Below the pieces are notes generated by a model. That model saw only the letters and a list, made by a program, of their open reading frames with translations, was not told where the DNA came from and ran no database searches. Below are positions 26,316 through 34,959 of a stretch of 43,575 nucleotides of DNA, piece after piece. Numbering within the stretch: position 1 is the first letter of the stretch; every line of letters starts with the position of its first letter. This DNA is from an uncultured Pseudanabaenaceae cyanobacterium (GTDB taxonomy: Bacteria; Cyanobacteriota; Cyanobacteriia; PCC-9006; JAAUQQ01): NCBI GenBank assembly GCA_937949725.1, contig CALECT010000008.1:1-43575 (forward strand), read 5' to 3'. The translations under genes were made by a program, and so were the position numbers.

Positions 26316-27026
26316 TCAGGGCAGTCCTGCTTGCAAGGCAAGGAGTTCAGAAACTGTTTGGAAGCGATAGCCTCGCTGTTGTAGGTGGGGGATCAGACGG
26401 GCTGTCGCTTCCACCGTTACGCTGCGATCGCCTCCCCCGTCATGGAGTAGAACAATGGAGCCAGGCTTAACTTGCTCCAAGACATGTTCCACAACAGCAT
26501 CAGCACTTTCAGCTTGGTAGTCTCGCGGGTCAACATTCCAAAGAACATTAATCTTTTTGAGTTGTGCAAGCATCCAAGGCAATCGAATACGCTTATAGCC
26601 GTAGGGAGCTCGGAAATGAATGATGCTCGGACTGCCCAACTTTTGAAGGAGCTGATCAGTCTGATGAATCTCATCGGCAATAACAGCTTTGGGGGTTGAA
26701 ACCAGACGCCGATGGGAGTAAGAGTGGTTACCCAGCTCATGGCCCTGGAGCTGCAAGTCTTTAGCTGTCTGAGAATGCTCCTCCACCAGATGACCAATCA
26801 CAAAGAAGGTAGCCTTGACCCCAAATTGCTCCAGCACCTCCATCAACCGATTGGTATAGGGTGGATTTGGACCATCATCGTAGGTCAAGGCAACAACCTT
26901 TTCCTCGGTATTAACCTGGGTCACCATCTCACCAAACAGCTGAAACTTAGAGGTTTCAGCTAGTTTTTTGAAACCAAAGCCCAGTAACAGTAGGGCCAAT
27001 AGCAACAGAGCAAAACTGGTCATCAT
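26316..27026 (-). CDS. Membrane-anchored polysaccharide deacetylase (CE4/NodB domain)
   Basis: 236 aa from ATG 27026. A GTG 40 codons upstream would overlap the kinase gene by 68 bases, so the shorter form is preferred, but the start is uncertain. An N-terminal membrane anchor (FALLLLALLLLGFGF) is followed by the CE4 domain: motif 1 LTYDDGPNPPYT (metal-binding second Asp), motif 2 GNHSYSHRRL (H-x3-H), motif 3 FRAPYGYKR and motif 5 IVLLHDGGGDR. All catalytic and metal positions are present, so the enzyme should be active, removing N-acetyl (or O-acetyl) groups from a periplasmic or cell-surface glycan. It lies between the Wzc-like gene and the GT2 synthase, fitting modification of the nascent polymer. 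Confidence 0.9.
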   Translation of the reverse strand: MMTSFALLLLALLLLGFGFKKLAETSKFQLFGEMVTQVNTEEKVVALTYDDGPNPPYTNRLMEVLEQFGVKATFFVIGHLVEEHSQTAKDLQLQGHELGNHSYSHRRLVSTPKAVIADEIHQTDQLLQKLGSPSIIHFRAPYGYKRIRLPWMLAQLKKINVLWNVDPRDYQAESADAVVEHVLEQVKPGSIVLLHDGGGDRSVTVEATARLIPHLQQRGYRFQTVSELLALQAGLP

Positions 27027-27078
27027 AAGAAAACTAAACTTCAGCAACTGAATAGACAAAGCAGTACTATTCGACCCG

Positions 27079-29250
27079 TTAAGTACTGATGGGAACTGGG
27101 GGCTCAGGCGATGCTGAGGTTGACTTAGCCTGGGGGAAGTAGCCACCGTTAACCCCGTTCACGACGAGGCCCAAGATGGTCTGATTATGTTTTTCCAGGA
27201 GTTCCTGGGCGATCTCGCTGTAGTTGCGATTAATCACCCCTGGCCTTGTAACCAGCAACATGCCATCACTCATGCCTCCTAATGGCAGTGCATCGGCAGC
27301 CCGCAACAGGGGAGGAGCATCAATAATGATGTGATCGAAGTAATCAGCCGTTGCTCGCACCAGCGAATACATCCTTTTAGAAGACAGCAGGCGCAGAGGA
27401 CTTTCGACCGGATCTCCTGCAACCAAAACCTTCAAATTCTCCAGATCAGGACTTTGTTGAGGCTGAAACTCATTCAAGCCCTGACGAAGAATCTTGCTCA
27501 AACCAGGTTCGGGACCCAGTTTCCAAATTGTTTGCTGAGACGGGTTGCGCAAATCAGCATCAATCACCAAAACTCGGCGTCCCTGGCGTGCCATGGTCGC
27601 CGCCAAATTAGCCGCTACCATAGACTTCCCTTCAGCCGCCACGGCACTGGTGACCACAATGGTCTTCAATGAGCGTCGAGCACTGAGAAAGCGGATATTT
27701 TCCTGAATCATCCAATAGGCTTCATTCAAAAATGAGGCTTCTGCATCATCCAGAAAATGCTTAAACTGCTGGAGTTCCAGTTCTCTCGTCGAAATCCGGT
27801 TAGGAACAATTCCAGTGGGAATAACCCCGATCAACGGATAGTCAAAGGACCCCTTAATATCTCCCAAGGTTTTGAGTGAGCTGTCGCGCAATTCTGCAAT
27901 CACAATGGCCACGCTGGCGAGCAGCAAGCCCATCATCATCCCGACACCGACAAACATCACTTTGCCAGTGCTGCCCTTGCTATTCGGTAGAACCGCAGGC
28001 TGAGCAATCTCGGCATTACTAGAGGTTTTATTCTCCGCAAGCTGCACATCTTGGTAATTTTGTAGCAGCGACTGATAGCTTGTGCGAGCTACGTCGACAT
28101 TGCGCAACAGCTGGGCCTGATTGGCTTCTAGCTGGGGCAACAGGCTGGCACGGTTCACATAATCTACATTGGCTTGCTGCAAAGTTGCGAGCTGTTCATT
28201 CAGTCTGAGTCGATCTATTTCTAGACCAAGGTAGGACTCCAACAGGGTTTCTCGGTTGCCTCGATCCTCGAGTAACCCTTTGGGGACAGCTGCCTTAACC
28301 CCCACAAATTGTTCAACCTGAGAAGAGATTGTGTCCTCTAGGATCGCCCGCTCATCCATCAAGGATGTCACCTCGGGATGGTTAGGCAAATAGATCTTCC
28401 GTGCTTCTGCCAGCTCTTGCTCTAAAGTCGTTAGCTCATCCAGGGCACCACGGATTTCCGGTGACTTGCTTAAGGTACTCACCGCAACAGTTTGGCCAAA
28501 ACTGAGTTGAAGATTGTCTTGGAGCTGCTGGGCCTGGCTACTCACCCCATTTAATTCCGCCGCGACCCCCACCATCCTGTCTTTGAGACCGGCTAATCCC
28601 TGGCTCAAAAGAGTTGCTTCCTGGGAGAGATCTACAATATTGTGGGCCTCCTTAAACTGACGTAAGTCAGATTCTGCCTGGAGTAGCCGGGCCTCCACTT
28701 CAGGCAATTGACTCGCCACAAAAGCACTTGCGCTACGGGTTTCGTCAGCCAGCTTCTCCTGAGCACCCTCCAGATAAACAGCCATCAAGGTATCTACAAC
28801 TGCTTGCGCCTGCTGAGCATCCTTAGACTCGTAGGCAATGCGAATAACGTCGGTCAAGCCAACAATTTCGACAGATAGATTATTACGAAAATCCTTGACG
28901 GAAATGAGCTCACCCTTATCGGTCGTAATCCCGACCTCTTTGATCACACGCTCCAAAGCAAGGTGGGAAGTCAACAACTCACTTTCCGTCCCCAAGGGGC
29001 TCTGGGTTTCTAGCAGCGACTTCAACTGGTCTGCCTCTGAACCCACCCCTGCCAAAGAAGTACTACGGTCTAAACCCTTAAAAAGCATTTTGCCTTCGGC
29101 AGTGTAAACCCTCGGCAACTTGGTGGAGAGTCCAACAAATGCCGCAAGAGTTAAAACAAAGACGATTCCGCCTAAGCGTCGACGACGCTTCAAAGCTGAG
29201 AGGTAGCCTTTAATATCAACATCTATACTGTCTCGACTTTCAATCGCCAT
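27079..29250 (-). CDS. Wzc-type chain-length determinant with BY-kinase-like ATPase domain
   Basis: A 723-aa protein. It has a Wzz domain with TM1 at about 27-45, a long extracytoplasmic coiled-coil region (about 160-400, Gln/Leu/Glu rich), TM2 at about 430-452, then a cytoplasmic CpsD/CapB ATPase domain. In that domain are Walker A SAVAAEGKSMVAANLA (near 540), Walker A-prime VLVIDADLRNP (near 563) and Walker B HIIIDAPPLL (near 645). It should set polymer length and couple to export. The C-terminal tail after NGVNGGYFPQ is short and Ser/Pro rich with only one Tyr. The autophosphorylated tyrosine cluster of classical Wzc is therefore missing, and control by tail phosphorylation is doubtful. 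It precedes the deacetylase gene and follows a 498-base spacer. Confidence 0.9.
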   Translation of the reverse strand: MAIESRDSIDVDIKGYLSALKRRRRLGGIVFVLTLAAFVGLSTKLPRVYTAEGKMLFKGLDRSTSLAGVGSEADQLKSLLETQSPLGTESELLTSHLALERVIKEVGITTDKGELISVKDFRNNLSVEIVGLTDVIRIAYESKDAQQAQAVVDTLMAVYLEGAQEKLADETRSASAFVASQLPEVEARLLQAESDLRQFKEAHNIVDLSQEATLLSQGLAGLKDRMVGVAAELNGVSSQAQQLQDNLQLSFGQTVAVSTLSKSPEIRGALDELTTLEQELAEARKIYLPNHPEVTSLMDERAILEDTISSQVEQFVGVKAAVPKGLLEDRGNRETLLESYLGLEIDRLRLNEQLATLQQANVDYVNRASLLPQLEANQAQLLRNVDVARTSYQSLLQNYQDVQLAENKTSSNAEIAQPAVLPNSKGSTGKVMFVGVGMMMGLLLASVAIVIAELRDSSLKTLGDIKGSFDYPLIGVIPTGIVPNRISTRELELQQFKHFLDDAEASFLNEAYWMIQENIRFLSARRSLKTIVVTSAVAAEGKSMVAANLAATMARQGRRVLVIDADLRNPSQQTIWKLGPEPGLSKILRQGLNEFQPQQSPDLENLKVLVAGDPVESPLRLLSSKRMYSLVRATADYFDHIIIDAPPLLRAADALPLGGMSDGMLLVTRPGVINRNYSEIAQELLEKHNQTILGLVVNGVNGGYFPQAKSTSASPEPPVPIST

Positions 29251-29748
29251 TTGAGTATATACACGGAGGAGCCTGGAGTGAGTATCTTTTAATACAAGAC
29301 ACTCTTGAACATCTATGCGTGACTGCGAGGTGCATTCCGGAATAATCGATAGTCCAAAATCACCCCAAATGCCTACAAAGCAGGCAGCAGCTCCAGTCTG
29401 GAATCATTCAGTTTTTTATGTATTCCTAGCAGAATAGACTGAGGTCCATTTTCTAAGCATTTAAGTATTCAAATAATCTGTCTGATTTAATATTCCAACT
29501 TGATATTTGGGAATCCTGCTTAGCCAGCAAAGAGAAAAATGGAATGGTGCTGATAAAGTCTCCTTTCTGCTTCTTATCAAGGGTGAGGCTTCTCCAGTTC
29601 CCAAATTCAATGTGATCTAACAATCACTCAACCATTAGAATCGATTGCCCTAATCTCTCTTTAGAGAGGCAATCAGAAATAATCATTTTTGCGACAAAAA
29701 GGCGTCTGCTTAAAAGTGGGTAAGGAACTTTCCAGTAAGCACTTAGAT
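29251..29748. other. Spacer upstream of the Wzc-like gene
   Basis: 498 AT-rich bases without a gene. At 29643-29674 there is an inverted repeat, GATTGCC / GGCAATC, with an inner TCTCT / AGAGA stem, 75 bases past the stop of the upstream glycosyltransferase gene and probably its terminator. The remainder should contain the main promoter for the leftward run starting with the Wzc-like gene. No clear -35/-10 pair stood out. Confidence 0.45.
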
Positions 29749-30501
29749 TTATGCGAAGGGATCCTGGTAGAGCCCCAACCATTCAGAGCCCATCAACCAA
29801 ACAAATGGCAATACATCATTGAAGTAACGCTTCCAAAGGCGCTTGGGCTCCATCAGAATGCGATAGACCCATTCCAAGCCTGCATCACTCATCCATTTTG
29901 GCGATCGCTGCAACTGACCGGCTTCAAAATCAATGGTAGCTCCAATGGCCAAAAAGACCTTCACATGGGGAAGACGGTGGCGATTGGCGTGAATCCACTT
30001 CTCCTGCTTCGGAGCCCCTAGTCCCACAGCCAAGGTCGTTGCCTTGGAGCGATTGATCCGAGCAATAATCCGCTCACCCTCCTCTTCATCAGCCTCAAAA
30101 CCGAAGGGAGGAGAATAGGAATCAACCACCATATTGCGCCCAACCTTATGATTAATGCGCTGACGAGCTCGTTCCCCCACTCCCTCCGCGGCCCCTAGCA
30201 AGAAAATCTCAACGCTTTTATCATTACGAAAGTGCTGATAAAAGGCAGGAAACATATCTGAACCCGAGATTTTCTCGCGGATAGGGTTACCTAAGAAGCG
30301 AGAGGCAATCAATAGGATTTGGCTATCACAAATGCGAAAATCAGCCTGCTGATACACCTGATAAAAGTCCTTGTCCCATTGCAGTCGGAGCAGGTGGCTC
30401 ACATTCGGTGTATAGACAGTACCGCCCTGAGCCAGTTTGTTTAGAAGTTCCATCGAGCTCAGGTTATCAATGGAAACATTCAGAAAATTTAGGCGAGCCA
30501 T
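29749..30501 (-). CDS. WecG/TagA/CpsF family glycosyltransferase (GT26)
   Basis: 250 aa from ATG 30501 (MARLNFLNVSIDNLS); a TTG 12 codons upstream is less convincing. GT26 landmarks are VYTPNVSHLLRLQ near the N-terminus, FRICDSQILLIASRFLG (catalytic-type Asp), GSDMFPAF, FLLGAAEGVGERARQRI and, in the second half, VGLGAPKQEKWI followed by GATIDFEAGQLQRSPKWM. The C-terminus GLEWVYRILMEPKRLWKRY is a membrane-associating extension usual in the family. These enzymes add a sugar (such as ManNAc or ManNAcA) to a polyprenyl-pyrophosphate-linked first sugar, the committed early step of a repeat unit. It is the first gene of the leftward polysaccharide run and is divergent from the GH9 gene. Confidence 0.92.
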   Translation of the reverse strand: MARLNFLNVSIDNLSSMELLNKLAQGGTVYTPNVSHLLRLQWDKDFYQVYQQADFRICDSQILLIASRFLGNPIREKISGSDMFPAFYQHFRNDKSVEIFLLGAAEGVGERARQRINHKVGRNMVVDSYSPPFGFEADEEEGERIIARINRSKATTLAVGLGAPKQEKWIHANRHRLPHVKVFLAIGATIDFEAGQLQRSPKWMSDAGLEWVYRILMEPKRLWKRYFNDVLPFVWLMGSEWLGLYQDPFA

Positions 30502-31139
30502 AGTTACATTTACAGATGATAGAAATAGAAGATGCAATTTGGGGAGAGCAACATTCCCCAGAAAATTTACGGACTAGTAGTAAGTCCATTCAAGAATGCA
30601 GTTCCATTCTGTTCTGGGTTTCTCACCTATGCTCAAAGGAGCAATAGGATGGCTCTTTAGAAAGTGCTAGTCTATTCAACGCATTGATTAGAGCCAGCTC
30701 ATGAGACTAATGAGGTAGACCTGACGCGAAAAATCTTCTCTGTAGATGCACGCAATTTAAAGACTCAAAGTACAAACTGTATCAACAGCGACTTAAGCCC
30801 AAATCTAAGGGTTTTCAACCAGGTCTGCGTAGGTACTGAAATCATTTTTACGCGAGGTTTAAGATCTTTATAAGCAGGTGAAAGAGTTAATCTATTTTTC
30901 CAGATTTACACTTTCAAAGAAGGATTTTGAGCATCAATTTTCAACTTTTTAAAAACTTATATTTCATATATCAATCGTGACTTTCAATTGAGATGCAATC
31001 TTGAAATTGCATCGAGCAGACATCAACAATGGACAGATTCAGGAAATCAGCAAGGCATAAAAGTCTGGTTTCTCTCAACCAGTCAGAAGAGTGTAATAAA
31101 TGATGCCTCTATACCTTGGGTAGAGGAAGGAATACGTGA
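30502..31139. promoter_or_regulatory. Divergent promoter region between glycosyltransferase and GH9 genes
   Basis: 638 AT-rich bases. They must drive the leftward glycosyltransferase and the rightward GH9 gene. A possible sigma-70-type pair for the rightward gene is TTTACG (30847) and TATAAG (30869) with a 16-base spacer, which would give a leader of about 260 bases. This is a weak visual match only. A GAGGAAGGA ribosome-binding site precedes the GH9 start. No open frame here looks coding. Confidence 0.35.
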
Positions 31140-33065
31140 ATGAGATCGCTACAGCAGCTGTATAAACGTCCTCGCCGAGTCCTTTGGCTCTTCTGCCTCC
31201 TATTACTGCTCGCCCTTTGTTTGAGTTTGCTGCCTCAGTTGCAACCTGCTCACTCTAATCATGCGGGCTTGAACAATGGGGTCAGCGAGCAAATTCTGGT
31301 CGATCAATTTGGCTGGCGATCGCAGTCTACGAAAGTTGCCCTATTCGCCAATCCTAGGGAGGGGCAAAATGCTTTTCGAAGATATGACCCCGGTCAAATT
31401 TTCGAAGTCCACCAAGCTGACAGCGACAAAACCGTTTACCAAGGGCAACTCATCCCTTGGCAGCAAAACGCGATCGATCCCTCATCGGGAGACCAGGTCT
31501 GGTCCGGCGATTTCTCCGCTGTGGAAACGCCGGGTAACTACTACATATACGACCCCAAGACTCATCAGCGTTCCCATCGCTTTGAGATCCAGGCCAATCC
31601 CTATGGTCCTGTACTCACGGCTGCGGTCAAAGCGTTTTACTACCAACGCTGCGGGACTGCGATTCCCTCAGAGTTTGGAGGAAACTGGTCCCATCCCCCC
31701 TGCCATATTGGTCGCCACCAAGACCGCCTTGCCGCTCGCTACAGCAATGGGAAAGAAGCTCGGGATGTCCATGGTGGCTGGCATGACGCAGGAGACTACA
31801 ACAAATACTTACCCTTCACTGCCAAGACACTATGGAATCTGATGGATGCCTATGAGGCTAATCCCTCAGCCTTTGGCGACAACAGTAATATCCCCGAAAG
31901 CGGCAATGGTGTTCCCGATCTCCTGGATGAGATCAAGTGGGAACTGGATTGGATGTTGCGCATGCAGCTAGACAATGGCGCAGTCGCCAACCGGGTGGCC
32001 AATCAAGTTCTAGAAGATCACTATCCCCAAGATGACCACGGGCGGCGCTACTACACTGAACCCACCACCTGGGGAACGGCTGCCTTTGTGGTGGGTACCG
32101 CCAACGGCTCGCGCATCTTTGAGCCCTTTGAAGCGGCTTATCCTGGCTATAGCGATCGCCTCCTGGCTGCTGCAGAACAAGCCTGGCAATTTCTAGAGCA
32201 ACACCCCGAACGCTTTCCTGTTGATGGCAAAGACCATGGCCACAAAGAGAAGCTGAGCCCTGCTTCCCAAGCAAATGAAGAAGGCGAAGACCCCATCTTG
32301 CGACAATGGGCAGCAGCAGAACTCTATCGAGCGACCCAAGCTGAGCCCTACCGAACTTATTTTGAAAACCAAGGTCGCCAAGAAGCTCTACTGGCAGAAG
32401 ATTGGTTTGATCCTTACAAGAACCTGGCTTACATCACCTATGCGAGAACGCCTGGAGCCAATCCAGACACCCTAGCAACGCTCAAAGCTTCTTTAGAAGA
32501 GACACTGAGACCCATCAACAACCTGGATAACCAAGGTCAAGATCCTTACCGGGCCTATATTGATCACTACCACTGGGGCTCCAACCAAAGCAAAGCCAAT
32601 TGGGGCCTGATGTTCCTCCTGGGCCAAGAACTCGGTCTCACAAACCTCTCCCCCGCAGACTACCAGGGCAATGCGGAAGAATATCTGCATTACTTCCATG
32701 GTCGTAACCCTTTAGGTTGGGTCTACCTCAGCAACATGGGAGAGAAGGGAATCAATGCTGGTGCAGAGAAAAGCGTGATGCATCTTTACCATGGCTGGTT
32801 TCCCCCCAAGAGCCCCTATGACGGAGAAAAGTCCCGCTACGGACCTGCCCCAGGCTTTGTCACTGGCGGTCCCAATCAGTATTACAGTGCCAAACATGTC
32901 TCCCCCCCCTACGGTGAGCCAGTTCAAAAAGCGTTTAAAGATTGGAACATTGTCACAAAAGGCCTAGGCTCCAAGTCTCAGGCGCCCTGGGAAATCACAG
33001 AGCCTGCCATCTACTATCAGGCAGCCTATGTGAACCTCCTCTCTTATTTCGCAAAAGCCCAGTAG
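31140..33065 (+). CDS. Membrane-anchored or secreted glycoside hydrolase family 9 (endoglucanase type)
   Basis: 641 aa. The N-terminus is basic with a strong hydrophobic segment (about 13-34), a signal or anchor. An Ig-like CelD_N domain follows (about 50-150, ILVDQFGW to RSHRFEI), then the GH9 barrel. The GH9 nucleophile region DVHGGWHDAGDYNKY (Asp 216/219) and the C-terminal acid motif EITEPAIYYQAAYV (Glu 621) are both intact, as is the GRNPLGWVYLS block. The enzyme should cleave beta-1,4-glucan-like chains with inversion. At the edge of a polysaccharide locus it may trim or release the locus polymer, as cellulases do in bacterial cellulose operons; degradation of foreign cellulose is the alternative. 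No carbohydrate-binding module is present. Confidence 0.92.
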   Translation: MRSLQQLYKRPRRVLWLFCLLLLLALCLSLLPQLQPAHSNHAGLNNGVSEQILVDQFGWRSQSTKVALFANPREGQNAFRRYDPGQIFEVHQADSDKTVYQGQLIPWQQNAIDPSSGDQVWSGDFSAVETPGNYYIYDPKTHQRSHRFEIQANPYGPVLTAAVKAFYYQRCGTAIPSEFGGNWSHPPCHIGRHQDRLAARYSNGKEARDVHGGWHDAGDYNKYLPFTAKTLWNLMDAYEANPSAFGDNSNIPESGNGVPDLLDEIKWELDWMLRMQLDNGAVANRVANQVLEDHYPQDDHGRRYYTEPTTWGTAAFVVGTANGSRIFEPFEAAYPGYSDRLLAAAEQAWQFLEQHPERFPVDGKDHGHKEKLSPASQANEEGEDPILRQWAAAELYRATQAEPYRTYFENQGRQEALLAEDWFDPYKNLAYITYARTPGANPDTLATLKASLEETLRPINNLDNQGQDPYRAYIDHYHWGSNQSKANWGLMFLLGQELGLTNLSPADYQGNAEEYLHYFHGRNPLGWVYLSNMGEKGINAGAEKSVMHLYHGWFPPKSPYDGEKSRYGPAPGFVTGGPNQYYSAKHVSPPYGEPVQKAFKDWNIVTKGLGSKSQAPWEITEPAIYYQAAYVNLLSYFAKAQ

Positions 33066-33853
33066 CATTTGGTTCAATCTAATTCATGGCAATTATCGCT
33101 GCGCAACACTGCTTCCAGTTAGAAACCTGTTGTTCTTAAAGAAGGTTTGCGAGGTTATGACGGCGCAGCGATGGAGGTGGGTCGATGGTACTGGCCTGGA
33201 AAGTGGGGAGTCATGAGGTGAAAGGCCTGTCCAGCCTAAGGATTATCCCTTTCACTAGATAGATTCTCAAAAGCCTTACTTAATATGGTGTGTCGCGATT
33301 CTTCCCCACAAAGCAGACCAGTACCTAGACGCCAGGAAAGCACTACATCGACAAGTCTAAAATCAATAGCTGGAGCTCGATAGTTTGTAGCCAACGAATA
33401 ATGGGCACTATGTAGGAGTCTTGATTCAGATGCCATGGTTCACTCTGAACCTAGATGGTCGTGACTTGCACCAATAGATGGAGCATCGTGGCGATCAGGC
33501 TCTCGTAACAAGGTAGGGCACGTAGGGCGAGAGAACTCGCTTTTTCGCTCGCGCAACATGGACTGTGGAATAAGCAAAACCAGAGGAGGTTCCAGCTTTG
33601 GCTGTCGAAGGGTAAATATAAGCGGCTTCAGCCTCGGTAGCCTTAACCGTAGTGCAATAGCTTTAAATTAAGAGCAGTATGCTGCTTGCGTTTTCTCATC
33701 GCTCTGAGTAATCAACTTCATAAAGGCATCATTTTAGTTGGGCTGCAAGCTCTGAGATATTAGGAAATTTAATTTTCGCTAAGCTATTGAAATGCAATTT
33801 ACAAAATGCACTTCACTGCTTGATTCATTACTCCCAGGTTGAGAGATCGTGCT
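33066..33853. other. Long spacer between GH9 and rfbG
   Basis: 788 bases with no convincing gene; the 66-codon leftward frame at 33236-33436 looks like chance. It includes the nested inverted-repeat element at 33095-33172. The part beyond 33400 may be decayed coding DNA (many short frames, a GC-rich patch at 33470-33640 followed by AT-rich DNA), but I could not recognise the parent gene. It marks the boundary where base composition drops and HIP1 sites become rare. Confidence 0.4.
33095..33172. repeat. Nested inverted-repeat element
   Basis: Outer 10-base arms ATCGCTGCGC (33095-33104) and GCGCAGCGAT (33163-33172) enclose an inner perfect 6-base pair AAACCT (33123-33128) / AGGTTT (33143-33148), itself around TTCTTAAAGAA. 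It lies 30 bases after the GH9 stop. It may be the GH9 transcript end or a small non-autonomous repeat. Confidence 0.45.
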
Positions 33854-34915
33854 ATGGATCCTAGTTTTTGGAAAGGAAAGCGAGTACTACTGACAGGGCA
33901 TACAGGATTTAAGGGCAGCTGGCTAGCGCTTTGGCTGCAGCTAGTCGGTGCTGAGCTTGTAGGATATGCACTTCAACCGCCTACAAATCCAAGTTTGTTT
34001 GAGGTTGCGAATGTCGCCAGTGGCATGAAATCTATCATGGGTGATGTTTGTGAAGGTGAAGCATTACGTCAAGCTGTTATCGACTTTCACCCAGAAATTG
34101 TGATTCACATGGCAGCCCAATCTGTCGTGCATACATCCTATATGGAGCCTGTCTCGACTTTCCAGACCAATGTAATGGGGACTGTGAATCTTCTAGAAGC
34201 AGTGCGGCAAGTGGGTGGGGTACGGGCTGTGGTGAATATAACCTCAGACAAATGTTACGAAAACAAGGAATGGATATGGGGGTATCGCGAAGTTGATCCT
34301 CTGGGTGGCTATGATCCCTATAGCAATAGCAAAGCTTGCTCTGAATTAGTCACAGAGTCATACCGTAATTCTTTCTTTAATGCCAGTCGTTATTCGGAGC
34401 ATGGCGTGGCCATTGCCACAGCTCGTGCCGGGAATGTTATTGCTGGTGGTGATTGGACCCAAAATGGATTAGTTGCCGATATTGTCCAAGCCCTATTGGA
34501 ACAGCAGCCAGTCCTCATTCGTAACCCCCATGCCACCCGACCTTGGCAACATGTATTAGATGCCCTAAATGGCTACTTAACGTTGGCCGAAAATCTCTAT
34601 AACGAAGGTCCAGCCTTTGCTGATGCTTGGAATATTGGCCCCTATGCCTCGGATATTAAACCTGTGGGTTGGATCGTCGATAAACTTCTAGGTTTCTGGG
34701 GAGACGGAGCAGCCTGGGAACAGGATGAAGCCTATCATCCCCATGAGGCTCACTCCCTCAGTTTAGATTGTGCGAAAGCACGACTAAAGCTGAATTGGAG
34801 TCCTAAAATATCCCTAGATCAGGGGTTGGAACAAATCATTACTTGGACTCAGGCTTACCAATCTGGAGCCAATATGCGACAAGTCACTGAAGCTGCAATA
34901 ACTCAGTTAATGTAA
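33854..34915 (+). CDS. rfbG: CDP-glucose 4,6-dehydratase
   Basis: 353 aa from ATG 33854 (MDPSFWKGKRVLL); a TTG five codons earlier is not needed. It is an extended SDR protein with VLLTGHTGFKGSWLALWLQ (NAD-binding, with the GHTGFKG variant typical of RfbG rather than RfbB), MAAQSVVHTSYMEP, NITSDKCYENKEW (catalytic Ser/Thr-Asp region), the catalytic YDPYSNSKACSE (Tyr-x3-Lys), RAGNVIAGGDW and RPWQHVLD. It converts CDP-glucose to CDP-4-keto-6-deoxyglucose. It is the first gene of a rightward cassette whose fifth gene is the matching cytidylyltransferase rfbF. It is 43 bases before the C-methyltransferase gene. Confidence 0.93.
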   Translation: MDPSFWKGKRVLLTGHTGFKGSWLALWLQLVGAELVGYALQPPTNPSLFEVANVASGMKSIMGDVCEGEALRQAVIDFHPEIVIHMAAQSVVHTSYMEPVSTFQTNVMGTVNLLEAVRQVGGVRAVVNITSDKCYENKEWIWGYREVDPLGGYDPYSNSKACSELVTESYRNSFFNASRYSEHGVAIATARAGNVIAGGDWTQNGLVADIVQALLEQQPVLIRNPHATRPWQHVLDALNGYLTLAENLYNEGPAFADAWNIGPYASDIKPVGWIVDKLLGFWGDGAAWEQDEAYHPHEAHSLSLDCAKARLKLNWSPKISLDQGLEQIITWTQAYQSGANMRQVTEAAITQLM

Positions 34916-34959
34916 GGCCTCAGAAATCTTTCCATTACTACTTGTATTAAAATTCGAAT

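Noticed and set aside
18026..30501. Possible exosortase/PEP-CTERM-type exopolysaccharide locus, suggested by the FemAB-like and NodB-like genes
   Set aside because: No exosortase-like gene and no PEP-CTERM protein tail is present in the window.
33236..33436. 66-codon leftward frame in the GH9-rfbG spacer
   Set aside because: No domain, no clear start context; probably chance or decayed DNA.
33400..33853. Remnant of an insertion sequence at the start of the AT-rich region
   Set aside because: No transposase motif, terminal repeat pair with target duplication, or frame long enough could be supported by eye.
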